A stretch of DNA of 64,000 nt from Leptospira biflexa serovar Patoc strain 'Patoc 1 (Paris)' (GCF_000017685.1 NC_010602.1:1125001-1189000), one strand, 5' to 3'. Counted from the stretch's first letter, positions 34,721 through 44,302 are shown. The notes: generated by a model from the letters alone, not told the origin. A program made the numbers and translations.

Positions 34721-36291
34721 TCAATCCAAAACTAAATCCTTATCTAAATGATGAGGAACGAAGTTTTTACAATACAGTGTTTCAATTTTCAGAAGAAAAA
34801 GTGTATCCTACTTCTGAAGAAAGAGATGAAAAAGAAATTTGGTCAGACGAACTTTGGAAAGAGTTCTCGAAGGCTGGACTCACAGGTCTCACGATCCCTA
34901 CCGAGTATGGTGGTGAGGGTGCCAGTTGTTTACTTTGTTCCATTGCAACCGATGCTTTTGCATCAGGATCTTTGGACGGTGGCATTGGTTTGTCTTGGGT
35001 GGCCCATCTTGTCATCGGAACAATGCCCATTGTTTTCCAAGGAACCGAATCTCAAAAAACAAAATACCTCACAAAACTAGCGACAGGTGAATGGATGGCA
35101 GGTTTTGCACTCACAGAACCTGCCTCTGGTTCCGATGCTGCATCCCTTCTCACGAAAGCCGAAGAAGTGGAAGGTGGATGGAAATTAAATGGGTCCAAAA
35201 CTTTTATCACGAATGGTCCTGTTGGGCAAGTTTTTATTGTGATGGCGAGAACTTCTGAAAAAGGAAGGGGACCAATGGGAATTTCTGCCTTTATCGTGGA
35301 AAGTGATACACCTGGGTTTAAGGTAAGTAAGGTTTTAAAAAAATTAGGCCATCATACTTCCATGACGGCTGAATTAGTTTTTGAAGATATGATCATTCCA
35401 AAAGAAAACCTACTTGGACCTTTAAACACTGGTTTTATGAGAATTGGAAAGGAAACATTGGAATGGGAAAGGACAGTATTTGTCGCAGGACTTGCCGGTG
35501 CGATGGAGTTCTGTCTCCGAAAGGGATTACGTTATGCGAATGAACGAGTCCAATTTGGAAAACCAATTTCTAGTTTTTATGGAATGAGAGATATATTAGT
35601 TCGTAATTGGGTGTACATCCAAGCAGCTAGACGATTGATTTATTGGGTAGCGGAAAGAAAAGACAAAGGAATCCCATCTCCACTTGAAAGTAGTTTGGGG
35701 AAATTAATTTCCTCTGAACTTGCGGAAGATGTCGCTAAAGACACTGTACAATTGTTTGGTGGATACGGTTATATGAAAGAGTATGCGGTGGAACGATTTT
35801 ACCGCGACGTCAAATTAGGTACAATCGGTGGGGGAACAAGTGAAATCCAAAGATCCATTATTTCGTCATTGTATCCAGGAAAGGAGAAATTCCAAAAGGA
35901 ATTCAAACGAATTGAATCTCCAAGCAACACTTCTGACAAAATTCAAAATATATTATTTGAAATCGTTCTCAAAATGGACACTGAACCCAATCATAAAAAG
36001 CAGCAATCAATTGAATTTGCCTTTGCTGATGTTTTATCTGTATTTGTGATCCTGTATTTATCAGAAATTGACTCACACAAAACGATAGATTCTTATCCAA
36101 CCGAAGAAAAAATGATAGATCGGAAGTTACTTTCGTATTATCTTGTGGGTAAGTATTTGATGTCTATGAGTCGATTAAACCAATTTGTGCCAAAAGAGTT
36201 AGCGGATTTGTGGAATCATTATACACAACTGAGTACCTCCATCGAAGAGATGGTTCATACTCGCTATAGTTCACTCCAGGAGTTCGCCTAA
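34717..36291 (+). CDS. Acyl-CoA dehydrogenase with C-terminal extension
   Basis: A 524-residue FAD enzyme for the first step of beta-oxidation. The ACAD core spans ~20-390 (MAGFALTEPASGSDAAS, the FGGYGYMKEYAVERFYRD segment). The usual catalytic Glu position near GGT is Gly here (IGGGTSE), while a Glu sits in LEWERTV; isovaleryl/long-chain type dehydrogenases use that alternative Glu. About 130 extra C-terminal residues are helical and unlike the family. Starts inside the ligase stop codon. Electrons would go to ETF (55091-56822). Confidence 0.9.
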   Translation: MINPKLNPYLNDEERSFYNTVFQFSEEKVYPTSEERDEKEIWSDELWKEFSKAGLTGLTIPTEYGGEGASCLLCSIATDAFASGSLDGGIGLSWVAHLVIGTMPIVFQGTESQKTKYLTKLATGEWMAGFALTEPASGSDAASLLTKAEEVEGGWKLNGSKTFITNGPVGQVFIVMARTSEKGRGPMGISAFIVESDTPGFKVSKVLKKLGHHTSMTAELVFEDMIIPKENLLGPLNTGFMRIGKETLEWERTVFVAGLAGAMEFCLRKGLRYANERVQFGKPISSFYGMRDILVRNWVYIQAARRLIYWVAERKDKGIPSPLESSLGKLISSELAEDVAKDTVQLFGGYGYMKEYAVERFYRDVKLGTIGGGTSEIQRSIISSLYPGKEKFQKEFKRIESPSNTSDKIQNILFEIVLKMDTEPNHKKQQSIEFAFADVLSVFVILYLSEIDSHKTIDSYPTEEKMIDRKLLSYYLVGKYLMSMSRLNQFVPKELADLWNHYTQLSTSIEEMVHTRYSSLQEFA

Positions 36292-36294
36292 ATT

Positions 36295-37536
36295 GTGAAA
36301 GCAGCCGCCCGAATTGCAATTTTTTATCTGTTTTTCGGGTATCTGTGGATTTACTTTTCAGACTACACTATCTCTATTTTCTTTTTGTCTGCTGAAGATA
36401 CGAGAGAGATCCAAAGTTTTAAAGGATGGGGATTTGTCACCATCTCCGCCTTTATCATTTATTTTTTACTCGTTCGTGAATTAAAATACCAGAAGAAAGT
36501 TTTATCAGAAAAATTTGAATCGGATCAATTATTCCAAGTGATCCTCGAACGAATTGAAGATGCAGTCATCGTATTCAATTTAGATACTTGGAAAATAGAT
36601 TTTTTAAGCGAACAAGTATGTCGATTGTTTGACATCAATACCAAGGACATCCTTGCCAATCCCCAGTTACTGATTGATCGTGTTTTTGAAGCCGACAGAC
36701 ATCGTATGTCTGATATTTGGATGAACAAATTGCGAGAAAATCATACTGGATTACTCTATCGAATTCAAATGTTAGATGGGAAAATCAAATGGGCATTGGA
36801 ACATAGGTTATTCATTCCTTCCAGAAATGGTACGCCAAACAAGGCAGTCGCAGTGATTTCGGATATGACCAGTTATATGGAAAACCAAACCAAACTGGAA
36901 CAATCATTAAAAGAAAATGAAACATTACTAACTGAAGTGCATCACCGAGTCAAAAATAACTTAGCTGTGATCATTTCGTTTTTACAACTACAAGTTTATT
37001 CTTCACCACCTGAAACTGCTGATATATTAGAACAAAGTATTGTAAGAATCAAAGCAATTGCACTAGTTCATGAGAAGTTGTACAGTGGGAAAAATTTATC
37101 TGGTTTGAGTTCGGTAGATTATATCACAAGCCTAGTTGAAAATATTAAACTTATGTATATGAGATCCGATATCCAAATTGAGTTGGATATCCAAACGATG
37201 GAATTTAATATTATTGATGCGATCCCTATGGGACTTATGATTACAGAGATGTTAACTAATAGTTTCAGGCACGCATTTAAAATTCCAAAATCCGATGCCC
37301 AGATTAAAATCGAATTCATTGTGAAAGAGAGTGGTCAATTTGATTTGAAATACCGAGACAATGGAATTGGATTTCCGATTGGTTTTGATTATCGAAAGGC
37401 AGAATCGATTGGATTATCAGTGATTTTTTCACTCAGTAGCCAATTGAATGGTCGCGAAATTGAATGTACTTCAATTCCCAATCAAGGTGTGTTTTATCAT
37501 TTTTCATTTGCACCCAAAAGAACAAATTCTAAATAA
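36295..37536 (+). CDS. PAS sensor histidine kinase (HisKA_2), in acyl-CoA operon
   Basis: GTG start 3 bases after the dehydrogenase stop, with CCAGGAG ~12 bases upstream. Two membrane helices (~8-28 and ~45-62), a PAS domain (~80-200), then HisKA_2 with TEVHHRVKNNLAVIISFLQLQ and a HATPase end (TEMLTNSFRHAF, YRDNGIGFPIG). This kinase class often uses stand-alone receivers. No regulator is adjacent; the nearest receiver-containing genes are 24 kb or more away. Its place between ACAD and MaoC genes suggests it senses the carbon/lipid state or the membrane. Confidence 0.88.
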   Translation: MKAAARIAIFYLFFGYLWIYFSDYTISIFFLSAEDTREIQSFKGWGFVTISAFIIYFLLVRELKYQKKVLSEKFESDQLFQVILERIEDAVIVFNLDTWKIDFLSEQVCRLFDINTKDILANPQLLIDRVFEADRHRMSDIWMNKLRENHTGLLYRIQMLDGKIKWALEHRLFIPSRNGTPNKAVAVISDMTSYMENQTKLEQSLKENETLLTEVHHRVKNNLAVIISFLQLQVYSSPPETADILEQSIVRIKAIALVHEKLYSGKNLSGLSSVDYITSLVENIKLMYMRSDIQIELDIQTMEFNIIDAIPMGLMITEMLTNSFRHAFKIPKSDAQIKIEFIVKESGQFDLKYRDNGIGFPIGFDYRKAESIGLSVIFSLSSQLNGREIECTSIPNQGVFYHFSFAPKRTNSK

Positions 37537-37556
37537 AAAAATCATTGTAGGTCATT

Positions 37557-37979
37557 ATGTATACGAAAGGTAAAAATTTTTCAGAAATCCAAATGGGAGA
37601 AAAGGCTTCTTTTACAAAAACTATTTCTGAATCAGATGTTTATCTTTTTGCAGGGATCAGTGGTGATTTTAATCCTTTGCATGTAGATGAAGAGTATGCG
37701 AAAAAGACAATCTTTGGAACAAGGATTGCTCATGGTGGTCTTGCCGCCTCATTACTTGCACCAGTGCTTGGAATGAAATTGCCTGGACTAGGAACAGTGG
37801 CATTGGAAACCACAACCAAATTTCGAAAACCAGTCTATTTTGGAGATACAATCACTTGTTTGGTGGAAGTAGTAGGAAAACTAGATCGTTTGAAAGCGAT
37901 CAAAATGAAAATTGTTTGGACCAATCAAAAAGGAGAAGTGGTGAGTAAAGGGGAAACCTTAGTCATTCCTCCCGGTTAA
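37557..37979 (+). CDS. MaoC-like (R)-specific enoyl-CoA hydratase
   Basis: A 140-residue hot-dog-fold hydratase with the catalytic motif FAGISGDFNPLHVDEEYA (Asp and His) and AHGGLAASLLAPVLG, as in PhaJ. It hydrates trans-2-enoyl-CoA to (R)-3-hydroxyacyl-CoA. It closes the ligase/ACAD/kinase operon (20-bp gap, TAGGT 5 bases before the ATG). Its last 17 bases overlap the end of the converging DUF1292 gene. Confidence 0.9.
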   Translation: MYTKGKNFSEIQMGEKASFTKTISESDVYLFAGISGDFNPLHVDEEYAKKTIFGTRIAHGGLAASLLAPVLGMKLPGLGTVALETTTKFRKPVYFGDTITCLVEVVGKLDRLKAIKMKIVWTNQKGEVVSKGETLVIPPG

Positions 37980-38328
37980 GGAATTGACCAACCAAACCAA
38001 TCTCGTCTTCGACAAATTCCCGGATTTCTTCCAATTCGTCTTCATCCAAAATTTCTTCTAAGATTTCTTCACCAGACTCATCTTGTCCAATTCGCATCAC
38101 AATGTATCCTGGAACATCCGAGTCGGGATCATCCATCTCCACATTTACAAATTGGTATTCGTTCTCTGCTGTGGGTAAAAAAACTAAATAGTCATTTCCC
38201 ATCTGAGAAAAGGAGTAAAACACTTCCCATTGGTAACTGTTTCCCTTTTCATCCACCAAATCAATTTCTTCGGTGGTTCGATTCGGTAAAAAATCATCTG
38301 GTTGGAATCCTAAATCTTTGATGTCCAT
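37963..38328 (-). CDS. DUF1292-like acidic protein
   Basis: A 121-residue, very acidic protein: IDLVDEKGNSYQWEVFYSFSQMGNDYLVFLPT and a C-terminal Glu/Asp-rich tail (EEILEEILDEDELEEI). This matches the YrzB/DUF1292 pattern, a small conserved bacterial family of unknown role. It starts at the stop of the HNH gene (one shared base at 38328), so the two are translationally coupled, and overlaps the converging MaoC gene at its end. Confidence 0.75.
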   Translation of the reverse strand: MDIKDLGFQPDDFLPNRTTEEIDLVDEKGNSYQWEVFYSFSQMGNDYLVFLPTAENEYQFVNVEMDDPDSDVPGYIVMRIGQDESGEEILEEILDEDELEEIREFVEDEIGLVGQFLNREE

Positions 38329-38621
38329 TATTGGAAGAATTCCTTTTCAAAAGGGAGGCTATGTTTTTTTTTGAAGTTACATTCTTTACATGCGGGAACT
38401 AAGTTTGCCTTGACAGATTTCCCACCTCGTATAAGGGGAATTAGATGGTCCATGGTTAATTCCTCTACTTTGAATTTTTTTCCGCAATAATGACAAATTC
38501 CATTGGAACGTTTGTTTTTCCACCAAGCAGTGTTTTTTAAATCCTTTGCCTTTTTTCGTTCCCGCCTAATTTCTTCGTCATCGATGTCCGAAAAAAAAGG
38601 TTCGATTGGGGGTTCGGTCAT
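38328..38621 (-). CDS. HNH endonuclease-like protein
   Basis: A 97-residue protein with the HNH zinc-finger nuclease motif: CHYCGKKF, the catalytic TMDHLIPLIRGG (His-Asn/Asp type), LVPACKECN and a Lys-rich end. Small HNH proteins of this sort nick or cleave DNA, but the host role is often unknown. Start ATG at 38621 has no strong ribosome-binding site. Coupled to the DUF1292 gene downstream. No restriction or phage gene nearby. Confidence 0.8.
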   Translation of the reverse strand: MTEPPIEPFFSDIDDEEIRRERKKAKDLKNTAWWKNKRSNGICHYCGKKFKVEELTMDHLIPLIRGGKSVKANLVPACKECNFKKKHSLPFEKEFFQ

Positions 38622-38670
38622 GATTTAAAAAAATCTGTTTTTTTCTCTTCGTCAAGAAAAAGATGGAGGA

Positions 38671-39783
38671 ATGGGACGACTCATTTATTTAGATAATCTA
38701 CGTTCTTTCGCATTATTGCTAGGAATCGTTTTTCATTCGGCAATTGTTTATGCTGCCGATATCAAATACGCCATCCAAACCGAAGAAAGAAGTCAGATTC
38801 TGTCCTATTTTTGTTATTGGATTCATAGTTTCCGGATGCCTATGTTTTATATGATATCTGGATTTTTTTCTACAATGGTGATTGAGAAAAAAGGGACTAA
38901 TTTCTATTGGGAGGGTAGATTCAAACGAGTTCTGATACCCACAATTTTTGGGCTGATATTTTTGGCTCCCATTCAATACTTTTTAATGGAAAAAATAAAA
39001 TCACCAAACGTTGGTTTATTAGAGTTTTTATATTTATTTTTTACAAAGGAAAATTTCCAACATTCCCATATTTGGTTTTTAGTGGATCTATTTTGTTTTA
39101 GTATGATTTTCCTCTTGGTTCACAAATGGATTCATAAAATAACAAATTGGGTACAATGGAAGACGTCCAATAGAAGAACATTTTTTTTACTTGGATTCAG
39201 TTTTATTTTGGTTCTTTTGGCCCACACTCAAATTGGGAAAGGGGAATCTTATTTTGGAATTTTTAAACTGACCTTTGTCTATCAGTTCACTTTTTTCCTT
39301 TCAGGTGTTTTTAGTTTTTATGGAAAAGATATCTTAATTTTGAGACCATCATCTCATCTGAAAACAATTGCCAACTTACTTTGGGCCATCATTGTATCCG
39401 TTCTGTTTATGGATTTTGAAATTTTTGATCCACTCTGGATCTATTTTTCTTACGTGAATCCTTGGTATCGGTCTTTTCATATTTTTTTATGGGTGCTTTC
39501 GCCTTTTTTATGGACTATGTTTTTTGTATCTTTATTTGGATTTCTCGGAAACAAGGAAGGTAAACTTGGTAGTTATATCATAGATGCAAGTTTGCCGATT
39601 TATCTATTGCATCATCCAATTTCTTTATCGTATGCATACATTGTGAGAGATTTACAATTTTCCATTTGGGAAAAGTTTCTCTTTCACAATGTAGTTGTGT
39701 TATGTTTCAGTTTTTTAATGTATGAATTTTTGATCCGAAGGAGCAAACCATTACGCTTTTTGTTCGGATTAAAAATTCATTAG
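38671..39783 (+). CDS. Acyltransferase 3 / OpgC-like membrane protein
   Basis: A 370-residue polytopic protein with about ten helices and the acyltransferase-3 hallmarks: YLDNLRSFALLLGIVFHSA (His in the first helix), FRMPMFYMISGFFS (Arg-Met-Pro), RFKRVLIPTIFG. Such enzymes O-acylate cell-surface sugars; OpgC succinylates glucans. GGAGGA directly touches the ATG at 38671, with no spacer, which is odd, but homology needs this start. It converges with the amine oxidase gene with a 4-bp overlap. Confidence 0.85.
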   Translation: MGRLIYLDNLRSFALLLGIVFHSAIVYAADIKYAIQTEERSQILSYFCYWIHSFRMPMFYMISGFFSTMVIEKKGTNFYWEGRFKRVLIPTIFGLIFLAPIQYFLMEKIKSPNVGLLEFLYLFFTKENFQHSHIWFLVDLFCFSMIFLLVHKWIHKITNWVQWKTSNRRTFFLLGFSFILVLLAHTQIGKGESYFGIFKLTFVYQFTFFLSGVFSFYGKDILILRPSSHLKTIANLLWAIIVSVLFMDFEIFDPLWIYFSYVNPWYRSFHIFLWVLSPFLWTMFFVSLFGFLGNKEGKLGSYIIDASLPIYLLHHPISLSYAYIVRDLQFSIWEKFLFHNVVVLCFSFLMYEFLIRRSKPLRFLFGLKIH

Positions 39784-41156
39784 GTTTTACTAATCGCTTG
39801 GATCGACGACGCAACCGCTGAATCCATACTTCCTGTGTGTAAGGCGAGGTGTTCTCCTGCAAAAAATACCCTTTCGAATGGTTCATTCCAAACATCTTTG
39901 ATTCCGTAACTTCCAGGTGGAAATAAGGATACAAACCCGGACCTACCTGTCGTTTTTTGAAAACTATGAAAATGAAATGGTTTTTCTGCTATGATTTCAA
40001 AATTACCCAACTCTTCGAGCGCGGATTCCATTAATATTTTTTTCTGGCGATCACTCCCTTTCTCAAACAGAGATGCTTTATCACCTGTTGTTATGGATGT
40101 GACAGCTGTAATGTTTGCGCCAATGGCAAGATCTGAAACATAAAAAGTTTCAGCTGCTGTATTGGTGTTTTGGAAAAAATTTGATAAACCTGTATTTGAT
40201 TTCACAAAACAGATGTTTTTCGAAATTTTACCCGTTTGCATTCTGAGTGCGGAATAAATTAAATCTTTTGGCAATGTTGGTGTCCATTTGATATCAAGTA
40301 CAGCCGCAGAAGGGAGGGTACAAATTACCAAATTCCCTTTGATGGTCCTTCCTGAAGATAACTCGACACTCACTTGGTTTTTTTGTTGGGAAACCTTAGT
40401 TGCCATTTCTCCCAATAATAATTCCTGTCCTTTTAATTGTGCGACAAGCGATTGTATGATTTGTTCAGCACCGCCTTTCACTAAGTATTTCGGTTTGAGC
40501 GCAGATTGTAATGCTGATAAATCATCGAGAACAGATTCACTGGAAATTTGGTTTAAGTCGGCTCCCAAAATGATCCGATAGAGTTCGTTCATGGATCGGA
40601 TTTCTTCTTCGGATAAACCTTGGTATCTTGCATAAGAGGAAAAATTGATTTTGTCTAATCCTTGTTTTTGTGAAGTCCCAAGTGACTTGTGTAAGTCGAT
40701 CACCTTATCTAAAGTATCAATCGAGGTGCTAGAAATTTTATGAGAGTCAGAATTGGTTTTGGAAAGAAGGAATCGCTCTGATATGTTGGCACTTACGAGT
40801 TCCAATCCAAGTTGTTTGACAAGGCTTTTGATATCGGTTTGGTTTTCACCGATCCATTCGCCACCTAAGTCTTGTACGATTCCCGATTCGGCATTGGAAT
40901 AGGTGCTGATCCTGCCTCCGAAACGATCTCCTCTTTCAATCACAGTGACGTCATAACCTGTTTGTTTGAGTAAATAAGCAGAATAAAGACCAGATAGACC
41001 ACCACCGAGCACTATCGCTTTTTTGGGTCCAGATGGTCGTGGTTTCGTTTCCGCAGTGACCACTCCTGTGGATTGTCCGTAGAATTTTTTGGGGGAAAGG
41101 AGGCTCACTCCAGCGGCAGTAGCAGTCAAATTTTTAAGGAATGTTTTTCGATTCAT
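39780..41156 (-). CDS. FAD-dependent amine-oxidase-type oxidoreductase, exported
   Basis: The start is the ATG at 41156 with AGGGGAAAG six bases upstream; the ~93 codons before it run through the promoter of the divergent sensor gene. The N terminus MNRKTFLKNLTATAAGVSLL is signal-like, without a twin Arg, and directs export. The dinucleotide fold is clear: VLGGGLSGLYSAYLLKQTGYDVTVIERGDRFGGR. The C-terminal FAD motif FFAGEHLALHTGSMDSAVASS completes an amino-oxidase (flavin amine oxidase/LhgO-like) protein of 458 residues. Substrate unknown. Divergent from 41239 across 82 bp. Confidence 0.85.
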   Translation of the reverse strand: MNRKTFLKNLTATAAGVSLLSPKKFYGQSTGVVTAETKPRPSGPKKAIVLGGGLSGLYSAYLLKQTGYDVTVIERGDRFGGRISTYSNAESGIVQDLGGEWIGENQTDIKSLVKQLGLELVSANISERFLLSKTNSDSHKISSTSIDTLDKVIDLHKSLGTSQKQGLDKINFSSYARYQGLSEEEIRSMNELYRIILGADLNQISSESVLDDLSALQSALKPKYLVKGGAEQIIQSLVAQLKGQELLLGEMATKVSQQKNQVSVELSSGRTIKGNLVICTLPSAAVLDIKWTPTLPKDLIYSALRMQTGKISKNICFVKSNTGLSNFFQNTNTAAETFYVSDLAIGANITAVTSITTGDKASLFEKGSDRQKKILMESALEELGNFEIIAEKPFHFHSFQKTTGRSGFVSLFPPGSYGIKDVWNEPFERVFFAGEHLALHTGSMDSAVASSIQAISKT

Positions 41157-41238
41157 AGAACTTTCCCCTATTTTAACATCCAAAACAAAAAAGGCTAGAA
41201 AAATTACAAAAATCGATTCTATTGGCTTTGGCTTTTTT

Positions 41239-43377
41239 ATGCGAAATTCTAAATTCAACATTGTTTTCTCTTCCTTTTCCTCCCTATGTACACTTGGATT
41301 CCTACTCTTTGTCCCAGGATTTTTGTCTGCCGCACCTAAAATCAATTTGGCTGCGGAAATGACTGGAATTTCAATTTGGAACCAAGTTTCAGTTTTGGAA
41401 GATTCCAAACAATCGATCCCCGCTGAATCCATCATTCATGGTGAAAGGGACCTTGAATTCAAATCTCTCAAATCCCCCAATTTAGGATTTTCGCAATCGG
41501 TGTATTGGGTGAGGTTCGAGATTTTCAATCCGACATCTCAATTGATTCGATGGAATTTGGCTTATGATTTCCCGCTCATCGATGAAATCCAATTGTTTGG
41601 AAGTCCCCTCCCTAAAGATTCCGTACGAACGCTGGGAGATTCATTTCCCTTTTCTCAAAGAAATGTAGATTATCGCAATCCAGTGTTCCCTATGGAGACA
41701 CCTCCTAACACTACGAATGTATATTATTTAAAGATAAAATCAGAATCAACAATTCCTTTGATTTTGGAACTTTGGACGGAAAAGGAATTCTATGAAAAGT
41801 TAAATAAAGAACAAATGATTTTCGGCATATTTTATGGAATTTTATTTGTGATGATTGCTTATAATTTTTTCATTTATATTTTTACTTACGAAAAAAGTTA
41901 TTTGTTATATCTATTTTTTATCAGTTCGATCTTTTTCTTCCATTTGGTTAACAATGGATTTGCGTTTCAATACATTTGGCCAAATTGGGTTTTTTGGGCG
42001 AATTATTCCTTGCCGTTTTTTATTTGTTTGTCTTGTATTACAGGAATTATTTTTACTAACAACTACTTAAGTTTAAAAAAGCATCTACCTAAGGTTTCGA
42101 AATTGATGTGGATTTGGGTTGGTATGCTGATTCTTTTTGTTGGGGTTTCCTTCTTCTTGCGATACCGAGTGGCGATGGTGGCTTCCATTTTAATGACGGT
42201 ACCAACAGCGTTATTACTCGTATATAGTGGGACATATACTTATCTTTCCAAGGTGAGAACTGCAAGGTATTATTTAATATCTTGGGCGTTTTTCCTCTTA
42301 GGAGTTTTATTATACTCTTTAAAAAGTTTAGGTTTTTTATCAGACAATCATATCACACGATGGACCATTCAAATTGGAACAGCACTACAGACGATTTTGT
42401 TATCACTTGGTCTTGCTGACAGAATCAATTTTTTAACTAGAAGCCTTCGAGAAAATTTACGTGATTTGTCACATGCAAAGGTGAAGATTGAGGAATCAGA
42501 AAAAAGATTCCGTGAAATTTTCCAAGGTTCTGACGAAGTCATTTTAATGATGAATGAAAATTTTGAAATCATCAATGCAAATCGGTCTTTGTCCAAACAT
42601 TTAGGTTATCGATTGGATGATCTTAAATTCAAAAAAATTACAGAGATTCTTTATACAGGCCGGGACCAAAAGTCAGATTATAATGTGATGTTTGTGAATG
42701 ATAAACTGACTGATTTAAAAATGACAGGATCCGCCATCAATTTTAAGACAGAACTTTCTCAAAAGTATGTGAAAGAACCAAAGGAGATGGTATGCCGTAT
42801 CCAATACATTGACTTTGATGAGACAAGAGAAGTTCTCATGACCTTGTCACCTGAGTATGAAGATACCATCATCCAATTGATTGATTCCGAAAAAATAGAA
42901 CTTTCGATGAATAATTACCTTCGAAATGCAGAACTTGTCTCCCAAAAAATCACAGCACAATTAGCAAAATATCTCACTACAATTGAACAAACTGAAGTTA
43001 GGTCATCTGTAAGGGAGATCATCATCAATGCGGTGGAACATGGAAATTTAAATATTAGTTTTGATGAAAAATCAAAAGCTCTTTTGGAAGGAAATTATTT
43101 AGAGTTTTTGCAAAAAAGGCAAGAAGACCCTAGATATCGCAATAAAAAGGTGAAAATCGAATATTCGTTTAGCAGTGAATATGTGGCGTTTCGCATCACA
43201 GATGAAGGAAAGGGCTTTGATCATAAAAAACATATGGAGAAATCCATCGAAGAAATGAATGAAGCGCACGTGCAACATGGACGTGGGATTCTTATGACAA
43301 AATCTGTTTTTGATCGGATTGAATACAATGACAAAGGAAATCAAGTCAGTTTGATTAAGTTTTTAAACCGAGATTAA
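41239..43377 (+). CDS. 7TMR-DISM sensor with PAS and RsbW-type ATPase
   Basis: From the ATG at 41239 a 712-residue membrane sensor: signal peptide (ending FLSAAP), extracellular 7TMR-DISM domain (~30-175, VYWVRFEIFN), seven helices (~190-400), a coiled coil, a PAS domain (~430-560) and a C-terminal HATPase (SVREIIINAVEHGNLN, ITDEGKGFDH, HGRGILMTKSVFD). The ATPase is of the RsbW/SpoIIAB serine-kinase type and no HisKA phospho-acceptor His is visible, so it may phosphorylate or bind an anti-sigma/STAS target rather than a response regulator. The related protein at 9288 shares the sensor part but uses a LytS kinase. Its end overlaps the converging prmA gene. Confidence 0.85.
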   Translation: MRNSKFNIVFSSFSSLCTLGFLLFVPGFLSAAPKINLAAEMTGISIWNQVSVLEDSKQSIPAESIIHGERDLEFKSLKSPNLGFSQSVYWVRFEIFNPTSQLIRWNLAYDFPLIDEIQLFGSPLPKDSVRTLGDSFPFSQRNVDYRNPVFPMETPPNTTNVYYLKIKSESTIPLILELWTEKEFYEKLNKEQMIFGIFYGILFVMIAYNFFIYIFTYEKSYLLYLFFISSIFFFHLVNNGFAFQYIWPNWVFWANYSLPFFICLSCITGIIFTNNYLSLKKHLPKVSKLMWIWVGMLILFVGVSFFLRYRVAMVASILMTVPTALLLVYSGTYTYLSKVRTARYYLISWAFFLLGVLLYSLKSLGFLSDNHITRWTIQIGTALQTILLSLGLADRINFLTRSLRENLRDLSHAKVKIEESEKRFREIFQGSDEVILMMNENFEIINANRSLSKHLGYRLDDLKFKKITEILYTGRDQKSDYNVMFVNDKLTDLKMTGSAINFKTELSQKYVKEPKEMVCRIQYIDFDETREVLMTLSPEYEDTIIQLIDSEKIELSMNNYLRNAELVSQKITAQLAKYLTTIEQTEVRSSVREIIINAVEHGNLNISFDEKSKALLEGNYLEFLQKRQEDPRYRNKKVKIEYSFSSEYVAFRITDEGKGFDHKKHMEKSIEEMNEAHVQHGRGILMTKSVFDRIEYNDKGNQVSLIKFLNRD

Positions 43378-44300
43378 TTTCTTTGCCAATCAAGAACCCA
43401 CCACTCGTTCCATTCTTTGGAATAGAGGAGTTTACCAGGCAAGTGACTCTGTAATAAACTTAAAAAATCATCTTTTTTTTCTGTGATGATTCCTGAAAAA
43501 ATAATTCTTGGAGCATTGATTTTTGCCAGATGACGAATGTTTTGTGATAAAACAGCAAAGGTGATATTGGCGATTGCTAGGTCGTAGTGTTGGTTGGATA
43601 ATTTTGGATTGTCGATCCCTGATTCTTCCACACTGAATTGGAATCCTTTTGGGTATTCGTTTTCTGTCCAATTAGACCAAGCTGCTTTTACAGCATTGGG
43701 GTCTATGTCCAAAGCAAAAATTTTGCTAACACCAAACTTCGCAAGTCCAATCGATAAAATTCCCGATCCTGTTCCCACATCACATGCAGAAGTAAATGAG
43801 AACTTACCTTCCTCATACAATGAATCCAAATGTTCTAAGATGAGTTTCGTTGTTTCGTGATGTCCTGTTCCGAAGGCAACACCTGGATTGATAAATAGAG
43901 GGATTCCACCATTCGGCTCCCAAAGAGAAATGGTATTTGGTTCTTGTTTTTCCCAAGTAGGGATGACCCAAAGTTTTTTCCCAATGGGGAAAGGTTTATA
44001 ATATTCTTTGTAAGCCTCTTCATAATCTCTTGTTTCGATGATGCGTGATTCCGAGTTAGAATTGTTAGGTGCAAACAGTTTTAAAAAAATTAAAATTTTT
44101 AATTCTTTTTCCACTTCATACGTTTGTAAATAAATACGAATGTTTGTGTTGTCACGGATGAGTCCCTGGTCTTTTTCTTTGGGAGCTTCTCCATCAAACA
44201 GAATTTCGTAATAACCAGCACATTGTAAAGAATCGAGGAGTTCGTAAAACGGATCTGATAATTCTTTTGGTAAATTGACTTTTAATTCTCTATATTCCAA
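43374..44300 (-). CDS. prmA: Ribosomal protein L11 methyltransferase
   Basis: A 308-residue SAM methyltransferase: the PrmA-specific segment GVAFGTGHHETTKLIL, motif I DVGTGSGILSIGLAK, ALDIDPNAV and the acceptor motif LAIANITFAVL. PrmA trimethylates ribosomal protein L11. The N-terminal substrate domain (~1-125) diverges, as is usual. It follows the XRE-cupin gene by 2 bp (one transcript) and overlaps the converging sensor gene by a 4-base end. Confidence 0.88.
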   Translation of the reverse strand: MEYRELKVNLPKELSDPFYELLDSLQCAGYYEILFDGEAPKEKDQGLIRDNTNIRIYLQTYEVEKELKILIFLKLFAPNNSNSESRIIETRDYEEAYKEYYKPFPIGKKLWVIPTWEKQEPNTISLWEPNGGIPLFINPGVAFGTGHHETTKLILEHLDSLYEEGKFSFTSACDVGTGSGILSIGLAKFGVSKIFALDIDPNAVKAAWSNWTENEYPKGFQFSVEESGIDNPKLSNQHYDLAIANITFAVLSQNIRHLAKINAPRIIFSGIITEKKDDFLSLLQSHLPGKLLYSKEWNEWWVLDWQRN

Positions 44301-44302
44301 AT

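Noticed and set aside
41157..41435. N-terminal extension of the amine-oxidase-type protein
   Set aside because: It overlaps the divergent sensor gene and precedes a good ribosome-binding site and signal-like segment at 41156.
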